Shown: one piece after another, positions 17,478 to 25,453 of the stretch
Layout: every line of letters starts with the position of its first letter
Position numbering within the stretch: position 1 is the stretch's first letter
Source: Eubacteriaceae bacterium
GTDB taxonomy: Bacteria; Bacillota; Clostridia; Lachnospirales; Lachnospiraceae
Reading direction: 5' to 3'
Length of the DNA: 45,441 nucleotides
Assembly (NCBI GenBank): GCA_910574915.1
Contig: CAJTCR010000044.1
Span: 1 to 45,441, forward strand
Program-made: the position numbers and the translations under genes
Notes under the pieces: model-generated
Told to the model about the DNA's origin: nothing
Seen by the model: the letters and a program-made list of their open reading frames with translations, nothing else
Database searches by the model: none

Positions 17478-17687
17478 ATGAAAAAAATAAGAGAATTTTG
17501 GGATTCACTCGATGATCTGACAACCGTATCAAAACGGGAGCTGTTTTTGGAAGTCGTGTGCTGTGCGCTTGCGGGCTTTATGATTGGCATTTTGTTCAGT
17601 CCGAAGAAAACGACGATTATTGGGAGCAATAACGGCAACGGCAGGGCTGCGTTAGACGATGAAGACGCAATCGAAGAGATAGACTAA
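17478..17687 (+). CDS. 69-residue single-span membrane protein
   Basis: The protein starts MKKIREFWDSLDDLTTVSK, has one hydrophobic segment (about residues 22-41, LFLEVVCCALAGFMIGILF), and a polar, acidic tail ending EDAIEEID. AGAAAGGAAAAG precedes the ATG. It lies between the chemoreceptor and thrS, 34 bp before the latter. No family was recognised. Confidence 0.65.
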   Translation: MKKIREFWDSLDDLTTVSKRELFLEVVCCALAGFMIGILFSPKKTTIIGSNNGNGRAALDDEDAIEEID

Positions 17688-17721
17688 AAAGTAAACTTGC
17701 AGCAACAGGAGATAGAAAAAG

Positions 17722-19689
17722 ATGCAGATAAAATTAAAAGACGGTTCTATAAAAGAGTATGATGCTCCAAAGACCGTGTATGAGATAGCACAGGATATTA
17801 GCAGCGGGCTTGCGCGTATGGCGTGTGCCGGGGAGATCGATGGGGAAACCGTAGATTTAAGGACAGAGGTTTCCAAAGACTGCGCGCTGAATATTATTAC
17901 GGCAAATGAACAAGAAGGATTAAAAGTAATCCGCCATACGGCGTCGCATGTAATGGCAGAAGCAGTAAAGCGGCTGTTTCCAGATGCAAAGATCGCGATC
18001 GGGCCTGCAATCGAAGACGGATTTTATTATGATTTTGAAAACACCCCGTTTTCAAGGGAAGATCTTGATAAAATTGAATCTGAAATGAAGAAAATTATAA
18101 AAGAAGGCAAGCCGATTACACGCTTTACGCTCCCAAGGGAGGAAGCGATCGCTTATATGAAAGAGCGCCAGGAGCCATACAAAGTCGAACTGATCGAAGA
18201 CCTGCCGCAAGGGTCAGAAATTTCGTTTTACGACCAGGGCGGGTTTGTCGATTTATGCGCTGGCCCACATCTGATGTCGACAAAAGGCATCAAAGCATAC
18301 AAGCTGATTTCCTCTTCGATGGCATATTGGAGAGGAGATGAGCACAAAGCACAGTTACAGCGTATTTATGCGACGGCATTCAACAAAAAAGACGATCTGG
18401 CTGCTTATCTGGAGCATTTGGAAGATATGAAAAAGCGCGACCACAATAAGCTTGGCAGAGAAATGGAGCTGTTTACTACCGTTGATGTAGTTGGACAGGG
18501 GCTGCCGCTGTTTACGCCAAAGGGCACAAAGATGATTATGAAACTCCAGCGATGGATTGAAGACTTAGAGGACAACGAATGGGGCTATGTGCGCACCCGT
18601 ACGCCGTTAATGGCAAAAAGCGACCTGTACAAGATCTCCGGGCACTGGGACCATTATAAAGAAGGCATGTTTGTCCTTGGAGATGAAGAGGCTGATAAGG
18701 AAGTGTTTGCGCTGCGGCCGATGACCTGCCCGTTCCAGTATTATGTATACAAAAATTCGCAGAAATCATACCGTGATCTGCCGTACCGCATGGGCGAGAC
18801 GTCCACGCTGTTCCGCAGCGAAGATTCCGGCGAGATGCACGGGCTGACACGCGTGCGCCAGTTTACAATTTCAGAAGGGCACCTTGTGATCCGTCCAGAC
18901 CAGACAGAACAAGAGCTGAAAGGGTGCCTGGAGCTTGCTTATTATACGCTGTCTACGCTTGGGCTGCAAGAGGATGTAACGTACCGCCTGTCTAAGTGGG
19001 ACCCTGAAAATAAAGAAAAATATCTTGGCGACGCCACATACTGGGAATCTACACAGGATGCGCTGCGTAAAATATTGGTGGAAAAACAGCTTCCGTTTGT
19101 AGAAGCGGACGGAGAAGCGGCATTTTACGGGCCGAAAATCGATATCCAGGCAAAAAACGTATACGGCAAAGAGGATACGATGATTACGATCCAGCTTGAC
19201 TGCGCGATCGCTGAGAACTTTGATATGTATTATATTGACGAAAACGGCGATAAGATCCGCCCGTATATTATCCACCGCACGTCAATGGGCTGCTATGAGC
19301 GTACGCTTGCCTGGCTGATTGAAAAATATGCCGGAAAATTCCCGACCTGGCTCTGCCCTGAGCAGGTGCGCGTGCTGCCGATTTCAGATAAGTACAACGC
19401 ATATGCGGATGAAGTGGCGGCAGAGTTAAAGAAAAACGGCGTGGATGTAACCGTAGACAGCCGTTCGGAAAAAATCGGATTTAAGATCCGTGCGGCAAGG
19501 CTCGATAAGCTGCCGTATATGCTCGTTGTAGGCCAGCAGGAAGAAGCGGATCGCACCGTATCGGTACGCAGCCGTTTTGCGGGCAATGAAGGCGTAAAGC
19601 CGTTAGATGCATTTATAGAAACGCTCTGCAAGGAGATTCGTACAAAAGAAATCCGAACCGAGCTTCCAGAGGAAGAAAAAGCGAAATAA
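17722..19689 (+). CDS. thrS: threonyl-tRNA synthetase
   Basis: The 655-residue enzyme charges tRNA-Thr and has the full domain set: TGS (1-62), editing domain, class II core and anticodon-binding domain. Editing residues H72, H76, C179 and H183 are present, as are zinc ligands C336, H387 and H518. The motif around C336 reads MTCPFQ, and H387 lies in TISEGHLV, the clostridial variant rather than the E. coli form (MNCPGH, DDAH). AACAGGAG precedes the ATG. No T-box leader is visible, although thrS genes in Firmicutes often have one. Confidence 0.98.
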   Translation: MQIKLKDGSIKEYDAPKTVYEIAQDISSGLARMACAGEIDGETVDLRTEVSKDCALNIITANEQEGLKVIRHTASHVMAEAVKRLFPDAKIAIGPAIEDGFYYDFENTPFSREDLDKIESEMKKIIKEGKPITRFTLPREEAIAYMKERQEPYKVELIEDLPQGSEISFYDQGGFVDLCAGPHLMSTKGIKAYKLISSSMAYWRGDEHKAQLQRIYATAFNKKDDLAAYLEHLEDMKKRDHNKLGREMELFTTVDVVGQGLPLFTPKGTKMIMKLQRWIEDLEDNEWGYVRTRTPLMAKSDLYKISGHWDHYKEGMFVLGDEEADKEVFALRPMTCPFQYYVYKNSQKSYRDLPYRMGETSTLFRSEDSGEMHGLTRVRQFTISEGHLVIRPDQTEQELKGCLELAYYTLSTLGLQEDVTYRLSKWDPENKEKYLGDATYWESTQDALRKILVEKQLPFVEADGEAAFYGPKIDIQAKNVYGKEDTMITIQLDCAIAENFDMYYIDENGDKIRPYIIHRTSMGCYERTLAWLIEKYAGKFPTWLCPEQVRVLPISDKYNAYADEVAAELKKNGVDVTVDSRSEKIGFKIRAARLDKLPYMLVVGQQEEADRTVSVRSRFAGNEGVKPLDAFIETLCKEIRTKEIRTELPEEEKAK

Positions 19690-19841
19690 TTGGCAGAAAC
19701 TGGCGCTACAGGCATATTTTGACAGCATACTATGATGTATAAGACATGGTTTTTTACAAATACTATAGCTGCATAGAATCAGAATGACAGCGCGATAGTA
19801 ATACAATCGGCTGCATTCTTTATAGCAGAAGGAGGGAAAAC

Positions 19842-20156
19842 ATGCCAAGATTAGACTGTAGTGTAGGGAACTGCCGGTACAATAAAGACCACGGCTGTAC
19901 AAGAGACCATATCAGCGTCGGAGGAGCGGGTGCCAGCACCACAAGCGAGACATGCTGCGACAGCTTTGAAGAAAGACGCGGCGATTCGTTTGCAAACAGC
20001 ACAAAAGAACCGTCCCAGCGGGTAGACATCCGGTGTGAAGCAAAAAAATGCGTGCACAATGACGACTGCCGCTGCCAGGCAGAAGGCATTGACGTAGGCG
20101 GATCGAATGCCTGCCGCTGTGAACAGACAGCCTGCGGCACATTTTACAGAAAATAA
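19842..20156 (+). CDS. DUF1540 cysteine-rich protein (two domains)
   Basis: The 104-residue protein contains two DUF1540 modules. The first (about 4-41) has CSVGNC, GC and CC; the second (about 64-101) has CEAKKC, DDCRC and CRC before TACGTFY. Such spacing suggests metal binding, probably zinc. AGAAGGAGGG precedes the ATG. DUF1540 proteins are common in spore formers, with no firm function. A hairpin, CAAAGCTACAGC/GCTGTGGCTTTG (20175-20207), follows before the next gene. Confidence 0.88.
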   Translation: MPRLDCSVGNCRYNKDHGCTRDHISVGGAGASTTSETCCDSFEERRGDSFANSTKEPSQRVDIRCEAKKCVHNDDCRCQAEGIDVGGSNACRCEQTACGTFYRK

Positions 20157-20235
20157 CAGTAAGATCGATCGATACAAAGCTACAGCAGGCGATCCGCTGT
20201 GGCTTTGCATCGGTGGAGAAAAGGGGGACTTTGGG

Positions 20236-20799
20236 TTGAGGAAGAAATCACATATTACGCTTGCCAGATATCTGGTAAATGAATCCAGGGATAAAGAGTT
20301 AAAGAAACATAAATATGCATTTTATTTAGGCAGTGTGCTGCCGGATATTAAGCCGTCATTTATTTATAAAAGACATGAAATATCAGGCACGTTTCCTGCG
20401 TTGCAGGAGCAGATAAAATTGCTGTCGTCCTTTCATACGTGGAAAAACGAGAAAAATAATTCCAAATATTACAGGCATCTTGGGGAAGTGTCACATTATC
20501 TTGCGGATTATTTTACGTATCCGCATAATGACAAGTTTACAGGCGGCTTTCGTGCGCATTGTTCTTACGAGGAGGATTTGAAAAAGCAGCTTCGCCAGCA
20601 TATTAGCAGCGGCAAGGCAGCCAGCCGCAAGAAAAAATACATTGAGTTTGCGGCGCCAGAAGCATTGTTTGATTTTGTCGCAAAGACCCATAAAGATTAT
20701 CTGTCAGAAAAAAATACGGTAGAAGGGGATATCAGCCATATTATCCCGATTAACAGCCAGGTATTAAAAAGCATCACCAGCTTCGCAAGAAGGGCGTAA
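20236..20799 (+). CDS. zinc-dependent phospholipase C-like protein
   Basis: The 187-residue product resembles the Zn-dependent phospholipase C family in the pattern of metal-binding histidines: SHITLARYL near the start, GSVLPDIKPSF, HLGEVSHYLADYFTYPHN, and FRAHCSYEED. It has no signal peptide, so it is probably intracellular. The start is inferred to be TTG 20236, because AAAGGGGG lies eight bases before it and residues upstream do not fit the family. The longer frame from 20107 overlaps the DUF1540 gene. The substrate is unknown. Confidence 0.75.
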   Translation: MRKKSHITLARYLVNESRDKELKKHKYAFYLGSVLPDIKPSFIYKRHEISGTFPALQEQIKLLSSFHTWKNEKNNSKYYRHLGEVSHYLADYFTYPHNDKFTGGFRAHCSYEEDLKKQLRQHISSGKAASRKKKYIEFAAPEALFDFVAKTHKDYLSEKNTVEGDISHIIPINSQVLKSITSFARRA

Positions 20800-20810
20800 A
20801 AACATTTTTT

Positions 20811-20857
20811 TGTCGAAAAACCGTACGCTGTGTCGAACGGCGGGAGATGTTGTCGAT
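20811..20857 (+). promoter_or_regulatory. three helically phased Spo0A (0A) boxes
   Basis: TGTCGAA (20811-20817), TGTCGAA (20831-20837) and TGTCGAT (20851-20857) are spaced exactly 20 bp start to start, two helical turns. A fourth, inverted variant TTTGACA (20866-20872, TGTCAAA on the minus strand) overlaps the -35 box. The consensus for Spo0A is TGNCGAA. The boxes lie about 50-90 bp before the predicted start point, which suits activation. Confidence 0.75.
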
Positions 20858-20866
20858 ATAAAGTAT

Positions 20867-20896
20867 TTGACAAATTTCGCCAAGCAATAGTACAAT
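20867..20896 (+). promoter_or_regulatory. promoter of the spo0E-like gene
   Basis: A perfect TTGACA (20867-20872) and TACAAT (20891-20896) are 18 bp apart, directly downstream of the 0A boxes. The leader is about 125 bases. Confidence 0.65.
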
Positions 20897-20950
20897 ATTG
20901 TTGCCGCAAGTAATCAGTCCATAATAAATTTTATATGGGATGCAAGAGGG

Positions 20951-21003
20951 GGTAATCGTATTTATTACCGCAGAGAAACAGAAGTGGTAATCGTATTGTT
21001 ACC
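20951..21003 (+). repeat. tandem hairpin repeat in the spo0E-like leader
   Basis: Two direct copies of a unit of about 35 bp follow each other. Each holds a small hairpin: GGTAAT/ATTACC (20951-20969) and GGTAAT/GTTACC (20986-21003), followed by AGAAACAGAA. Their place just before the start codon suggests a role in mRNA stability or translation; this is inference. Confidence 0.6.
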
Positions 21004-21029
21004 GCGAAGAAACAGAAATGGTGATAAGG

Positions 21030-21191
21030 ATGAATCAGGAAAGTACACTTAGAACGGAGATTGAACAGCTCCGAAAACAATTGAATGAGGCAGCGCTGCG
21101 CGACCTGAATTCAGAAGAATGTTTCCGCATCAGTTTAAAGCTGGATGCTGTGCTGGAAAAATATTATAACGCTGGTGGAACACCGTTATAA
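21030..21191 (+). CDS. Spo0E-like aspartyl-phosphate phosphatase
   Basis: The 53-residue helical-hairpin protein matches the Spo0E family: IEQLRKQLNEA in the first helix and the signature SLKLDAVLEKYY in the second (consensus S-x-x-L-D-x-x-I/L-x-x-Y). Spo0E proteins remove the phosphate from Spo0A~P and so delay sporulation. ATG 21030 is preferred because GGTGAT (21020-21025) fits the 16S rRNA tail at the right distance; ATG 21018 is an alternative giving 57 residues. It lies behind Spo0A boxes and before the dcw cluster, and ends before a strong terminator. Confidence 0.85.
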   Translation: MNQESTLRTEIEQLRKQLNEAALRDLNSEECFRISLKLDAVLEKYYNAGGTPL

Positions 21192-21231
21192 GCTACAGGC
21201 ACTGTTTGATTTTGTGCGGAACGCCAAATGT

Positions 21232-21268
21232 AAGAAGAGGACGATAAAAGTCGTCCTCTTCTTATTTT
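21232..21268 (+). terminator. terminator after the spo0E-like gene
   Basis: AAGAAGAGGACGA (21232-21244) pairs with TCGTCCTCTTCTT (21251-21263) around TAAAAG, followed by ATTTTAT. It separates the gene from mraZ. Confidence 0.88.
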
Positions 21269-21281
21269 ATGAAAAAATAGC

Positions 21282-21310
21282 TTGTCAAAAAGCAAAAAGA
21301 AGTTTATATT
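21282..21310 (+). promoter_or_regulatory. promoter of the dcw cluster (mraZ)
   Basis: TTGTCA (21282-21287) and TATATT (21305-21310), 17 bp apart, immediately before the MraZ-type repeats. Confidence 0.7.
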
Positions 21311-21320
21311 AATACTAGGC

Positions 21321-21350
21321 GTGGAGGAAAGTGGTTGAAAGTGGTGCATA
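21321..21350 (+). promoter_or_regulatory. MraZ operator (direct GTGG repeats)
   Basis: Three GTGG units start at 21321, 21331 and 21341, exactly 10 bp apart (GTGGAGGAAA, GTGGTTGAAA, GTGGTGCATA). MraZ of other bacteria binds such 10-bp-spaced repeats before its own gene, so autorepression of the dcw promoter is expected. Confidence 0.75.
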
Positions 21351-21368
21351 AGGGAGATGGTATGTGCG

Positions 21369-21800
21369 ATGTTCATGGGCGAATACAATCATACAATCGA
21401 TACAAAAGGCAGGCTGATCGTCCCTTCGAAGTTTCGGGAGAAGCTGGGAGAAGAGTTTGTGGTGACGAAGGGGCTGGATGACTGTTTATTTGTATACCCT
21501 TTAGACGAGTGGGCACAGATCGAGACAGCTTTCCGCAAAGTACCGTTAACAAATAAAAAAGCAAGGGACTTTGTGCGTTTTTTCTTTGCCGGGGCAGCGA
21601 GCTGCGAAGTGGACAAGCAGGGGAGGATTCTTCTGCCGGCGAACCTTCGCTCTTATGCCGGCCTTGAAAAAGATATTGTATCTGCGGGCGTATTAAACCG
21701 CGTAGAAATCTGGGATAAGGAGAAGTGGGAAAAGAGCAATGACATCGGGGATTTGGATGACATTGCCGATTACATGGCTGAATTGGGCGTCAGCATATAA
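21369..21800 (+). CDS. mraZ: transcriptional regulator MraZ
   Basis: MraZ is the conserved first gene of the dcw cluster and represses it by binding its own promoter. The 143-residue protein has two AbrB-like SpoVT halves: [20 protein letters not shown] at the start, and [16 protein letters not shown] in the second half. ATG 21369 gives the standard N terminus; GGGAG lies 12 bases before it. The in-frame ATG 21357 abuts this site and is less likely. rsmH follows after 20 bp. Confidence 0.96.
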   Translation: MFMGEYNHTIDTKGRLIVPSKFREKLGEEFVVTKGLDDCLFVYPLDEWAQIETAFRKVPLTNKKARDFVRFFFAGAASCEVDKQGRILLPANLRSYAGLEKDIVSAGVLNRVEIWDKEKWEKSNDIGDLDDIADYMAELGVSI

Positions 21801-21820
21801 TCATCCGTAAAATTGGGCGA

Positions 21821-22762
21821 ATGGAATTTCATCACACCTCAGTATTATTACATGAGACAATCGGGCAGCTACAGGTGAAGCCTGACGGGATTTACGTCGA
21901 CGGCACTTTAGGAGGCGGAGGACATGCTTATGAGGTGCTGCGCCGGTTATCACCGCGCGGGCGTCTTATCGGCATCGATCAGGATGCGGATGCGATACAG
22001 GCGGCAAAGCAGCGTCTGAGCGAATTTGAAAACCGTGTCAGTATTGTGCGCAGCAACTATGCCAACATGCGTGCGCGGCTTGCGGAGCAGGGGATTTGCA
22101 AAGTAGACGGGATTGTACTCGATCTTGGCGTATCGTCGTTTCAGTTGGATACGCCAAAACGCGGATTTACTTACCGGGACGAACATGCGCCGCTTGACAT
22201 GCGTATGGACGACAGACAAGAGCTGACGGCAAAAGACATTGTGAATGAATACAGCGAAAAAGAGCTCTTTCGGATCATTCGAGATTTTGGAGAAGATAAG
22301 TTTGCCAAAAACATAGCAAAACATATCGTAAGTACAAGAAAAGAAAAAGAAATTCTTACAACCGGGGAATTGTGCGCGGTTATCCGAGCGGCGATTCCCA
22401 TGAAGGTGCAAAAGAGCGGCGGCCATCCGGCAAAACGGACGTTTCAGGCGATTCGCATTGAGCTGAACCGGGAACTGGAGGTACTAAAGGACAGCCTGGA
22501 TGACATGATCGATCTGTTAAACGACGGCGGACGCATTTGTGTTATTACCTTTCATTCTCTGGAAGACCGTATTGTGAAGACGGTTTTTAGGAAAAATGAA
22601 CATCCGTGCATATGCCCGCCGGATTTTCCGGTCTGCGTATGCGGCAGGGTTTCAAAGGGGAAGGCAGTCCGCAAGCCGATTGTACCATCAGAGGAGGAAT
22701 TGAAAAATAATAAACGTTCAAAGAGCGCAAAGCTCAGAGTTTTTGAACGGAAGGAGCAATGA
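21821..22762 (+). CDS. rsmH: 16S rRNA (cytosine-1402-N4) methyltransferase
   Basis: RsmH methylates C1402 of 16S rRNA near the decoding site. The 313-residue protein has the family start [11 protein letters not shown], the SAM-binding loop [10 protein letters not shown] (28-36), [11 protein letters not shown], and the C-terminal [14 protein letters not shown]. The ribosome binding site is weak, so translation may be coupled to mraZ 20 bp upstream. Its stop codon overlaps the next start by four bases (ATGA). Confidence 0.97.
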   Translation: MEFHHTSVLLHETIGQLQVKPDGIYVDGTLGGGGHAYEVLRRLSPRGRLIGIDQDADAIQAAKQRLSEFENRVSIVRSNYANMRARLAEQGICKVDGIVLDLGVSSFQLDTPKRGFTYRDEHAPLDMRMDDRQELTAKDIVNEYSEKELFRIIRDFGEDKFAKNIAKHIVSTRKEKEILTTGELCAVIRAAIPMKVQKSGGHPAKRTFQAIRIELNRELEVLKDSLDDMIDLLNDGGRICVITFHSLEDRIVKTVFRKNEHPCICPPDFPVCVCGRVSKGKAVRKPIVPSEEELKNNKRSKSAKLRVFERKEQ

Positions 22763-23259
22763 TGAGCAGACGACTAAAAGAGCAGAAGCCCTACGGGATC
22801 TACACATATGAAGATGGCAATACCGTAAGACGGTTAGAGGCTGCACCAGATTATAACAGCGAAGAACGCAGGCGCAGAAAAGAAGAGCGAAGAATCTCGG
22901 AACAAAAGCGCAGACGCAGGCGTGCGGCAAGGAGAAACCGTGAACGCGCGTTAAAAATGAGCGCTGGATATGTGGCTTTTTTATCCGTATGCGTCATTGT
23001 GGTAGCAACCGCGTCAGCCGCATATGTAGACTTGCAGTCGGATTTGATTATCAGGCAGCGGGCGATTGAGCGCATGGAAAGCGAGATCTCTACGTTGAAG
23101 CTTGAAAACGATGCGGCATACAAAAGGATTACCGCTTCGGTGGATCTAAAGGAAATCAAAAAACAGGCAAAAAAGCTTGGCATGAAATATCCGTCGGAAA
23201 ACCAGATCGTGCATTACTCGATTGATAATGCAGATTATATGATGCAGTATACAGATTAA
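22759..23259 (+). CDS. ftsL: FtsL-like cell division protein
   Basis: The 166-residue protein has the FtsL layout: an unusually long, very basic cytoplasmic part (about 1-68, with runs such as RRRRKEERR and [10 protein letters not shown]), one membrane segment (about 72-92), and an extracellular coiled coil (about 95-125, [20 protein letters not shown]). FtsL joins FtsB/DivIC and DivIB in the divisome. Position between rsmH and the penicillin-binding protein supports the call more than sequence identity does. GGAAGGAG precedes the ATG, which overlaps the rsmH stop. Confidence 0.8.
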   Translation: MMSRRLKEQKPYGIYTYEDGNTVRRLEAAPDYNSEERRRRKEERRISEQKRRRRRAARRNRERALKMSAGYVAFLSVCVIVVATASAAYVDLQSDLIIRQRAIERMESEISTLKLENDAAYKRITASVDLKEIKKQAKKLGMKYPSENQIVHYSIDNADYMMQYTD

Positions 23260-23325
23260 AAACGGGACGAAACACATTTTGTAAAATTTTGATTTAAGAA
23301 AAACAGTTGAGATGAAGGGTGGCGT

Positions 23326-25383
23326 ATGGCAGCAAACAGATCCGGCAGGAAACGAAAAAGAAGAGCGCCAAAACGCAAATGGATTAAATTAAATCGCAGA
23401 AATCATTTGAAGATGATGAACGTATTTTTTTTAATCGTAATCGCGTTGGCAGGATTGTTGTGCCGTCTTGTATATATTCAGCATACAAGCGGCCAAAAAT
23501 ATCAAAAGATCGTGCTTGCGCAGGCGAATTATGACAGCCAGACGATACCGTTTCGCAGGGGGGATATCTTAGATAAAAACGGAATCGCGCTTGCGACAAG
23601 CCTGGATGTATATAATATTATTTTAGACAGCTTTGTAATTTCGGCCGATGAGGATTATTTGGAGCCGACCATGCAGGCTTTGATGTCATGCTTTGGAGAC
23701 CTGCTTTCAGAGACGGAGATCCGTACGTATATTAAAGAAAATCCAAATAACAGATATAAAGTGCTTGCAAAGCAGGTTCCGTATGAGCAGATTCAGCCGT
23801 TCCTTGCGTTGCAGCAGGGCGAAACAAAGCTGGACGAAAAGAAAAGCGAAAAAGACGGGAAGAACAATCATAAGGATAAAGACGAAGATAAAGAAAAAGA
23901 TACGGCCTACAAAAATATCAAAGGCATCTGGTTTGAAAAAGAATACAAGCGCAACTATCCATATAAAACGCTTGCAAGCGCGGTTATCGGCTCCACGACA
24001 AGCGGAAACTTAGGCATGGCGGGGCTGGAAAATTTTTACAACGATACGTTAAACGGCACGAACGGCAGGCGCTACGGATACTTAAATTCCAACAACGCGA
24101 TGGAAAAAACGATTAAGGACGCTGTGAACGGGAACAATATTGTTACAACGATCGATATGAATATCCAGACGGTCGTGGAAAACAAGATTATGGAATTTAA
24201 CAAGGCATACCGCAACGAGGCGAGAGAGGGAAACGGGGCGGAAAATATCGGTGTCATTATCCAGGACCCGAATACAGGCAGGATTTTGGCGATGGCGGAT
24301 TTTCCGAATTACGACCTCTCCAACCCGCGCTCTTTGGAAGGCTTTTTTTCAAAAGAAGAGATTGACGGCATGAGCGAGGATAAAAAAGCGGAGGAGTTAA
24401 ACAGGATCTGGCGCAATTTCTGTATCAGCGATACGTTTGAACCTGGCTCCGTGCAAAAGCCGTTTACCGTGGCGGCAGGGCTTGACAGCGGCAAATTAAG
24501 CGGCAGGGAGACATTTGAATGCGACGGCTATGAAAAGGTCGCGGATAAGACGATCCGGTGCGTAGCAAGGTCAGGGCACGGGACAGAGACGATCCAAAAG
24601 GCATTGATGGATTCGTGCAACGACGCGATGATGCAGATGGCAAGGAGAATGGGCAGGGAGGTATTTGGCAGTTACCAGAGCATCTTCGGCATGGGATTTA
24701 AGACAAATATCGACCTGCCGGGAGAGGCGCGCACCGATACGCTGATCCGTACAGCGGATGAGATGTCGTCGGTAGACCTTGCAAGCTCGTCCTTTGGACA
24801 GACGTATAACTGTACGATGATCCAGGTGATCAGCGCGTTCAGCTCACTCGTAAACGGCGGCAATTACTACAGGCCCCAGATTGTGTCGAAAATTACAGAT
24901 GAAAACGGCAACCTTGTCGAAGAGAAAAAACCGGAGCTGTTAAAGCAGACCGTATCAAAAGAAACCAGCGATAAAGTAAAAGAATATATGTTTGCAACGG
25001 TCAGCGAAGGGACAGCAAAAGTCGCAAAAGTGCCGGGATATTCGATGGGCGGCAAGACCGGGACGGCAGAAAAGCTGCCGCGTGAGAACAAGAATTATGT
25101 CGTATCGTTTATCGGGTATCTGCCGCAGGAACATCCGCAGCTCGTGATCTATGCAGTAATCGATACGCCGAACCAGCCGACCGAGCATGAGGAACAGGCG
25201 CACAGTACGTTTGCGCAGAACTTAGCGCGAGAGATTTTAGAAGAGATCCTCCCGTATATGAACATCTACAAAGACGAAAAAGTGAAAAAAGATGCTTTGA
25301 AGAAAAAGGAAACCAATATGTACACGGAGATTGCCGGCTACGAAGCACGAGCAGCATTAGGTGAGGCTGTGAACTATCATTGA
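23326..25383 (+). CDS. class B penicillin-binding protein (FtsI/SpoVD type)
   Basis: The 685-residue transpeptidase cross-links septal or spore peptidoglycan. It has a basic N terminus, one membrane segment (about 31-50), the dimerisation/pedestal domain, and a transpeptidase domain with S375-V-Q-K378, S430-C-N432 and K577-T-G579. No PASTA domain is seen. A charged low-complexity insert (about 165-193: K, D and E rich) interrupts the pedestal. AAGGGTGG precedes the ATG. A second class B enzyme follows, so one may serve division and the other sporulation; sequence alone does not tell which. Confidence 0.93.
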   Translation: MAANRSGRKRKRRAPKRKWIKLNRRNHLKMMNVFFLIVIALAGLLCRLVYIQHTSGQKYQKIVLAQANYDSQTIPFRRGDILDKNGIALATSLDVYNIILDSFVISADEDYLEPTMQALMSCFGDLLSETEIRTYIKENPNNRYKVLAKQVPYEQIQPFLALQQGETKLDEKKSEKDGKNNHKDKDEDKEKDTAYKNIKGIWFEKEYKRNYPYKTLASAVIGSTTSGNLGMAGLENFYNDTLNGTNGRRYGYLNSNNAMEKTIKDAVNGNNIVTTIDMNIQTVVENKIMEFNKAYRNEAREGNGAENIGVIIQDPNTGRILAMADFPNYDLSNPRSLEGFFSKEEIDGMSEDKKAEELNRIWRNFCISDTFEPGSVQKPFTVAAGLDSGKLSGRETFECDGYEKVADKTIRCVARSGHGTETIQKALMDSCNDAMMQMARRMGREVFGSYQSIFGMGFKTNIDLPGEARTDTLIRTADEMSSVDLASSSFGQTYNCTMIQVISAFSSLVNGGNYYRPQIVSKITDENGNLVEEKKPELLKQTVSKETSDKVKEYMFATVSEGTAKVAKVPGYSMGGKTGTAEKLPRENKNYVVSFIGYLPQEHPQLVIYAVIDTPNQPTEHEEQAHSTFAQNLAREILEEILPYMNIYKDEKVKKDALKKKETNMYTEIAGYEARAALGEAVNYH

Positions 25384-25400
25384 TCCGGCAAAAAATACAT

Positions 25401-25447
25401 AACCTCATAATTGCAGAATAAGCTATAATAACTGCTATTATGAGGTT
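25401..25447 (+). promoter_or_regulatory. hairpin covering the ribosome binding site of the second PBP
   Basis: AACCTCATAATTGCAG (25401-25416) pairs with CTGCTATTATGAGGTT (25432-25447), 15 of 16 bases, with a 15-base loop. The right arm holds GAGG (25442-25445), the only ribosome binding site for ATG 25454. The T-rich tail is weak, so it may also act as a partial terminator. Confidence 0.65.
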
Positions 25448-25453
25448 TGTTTT

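Noticed and set aside
17331..17721. T-box leader for thrS
   Set aside because: I looked for the T-box core and antiterminator motifs before thrS and alaS and saw none; the space is occupied by small genes.
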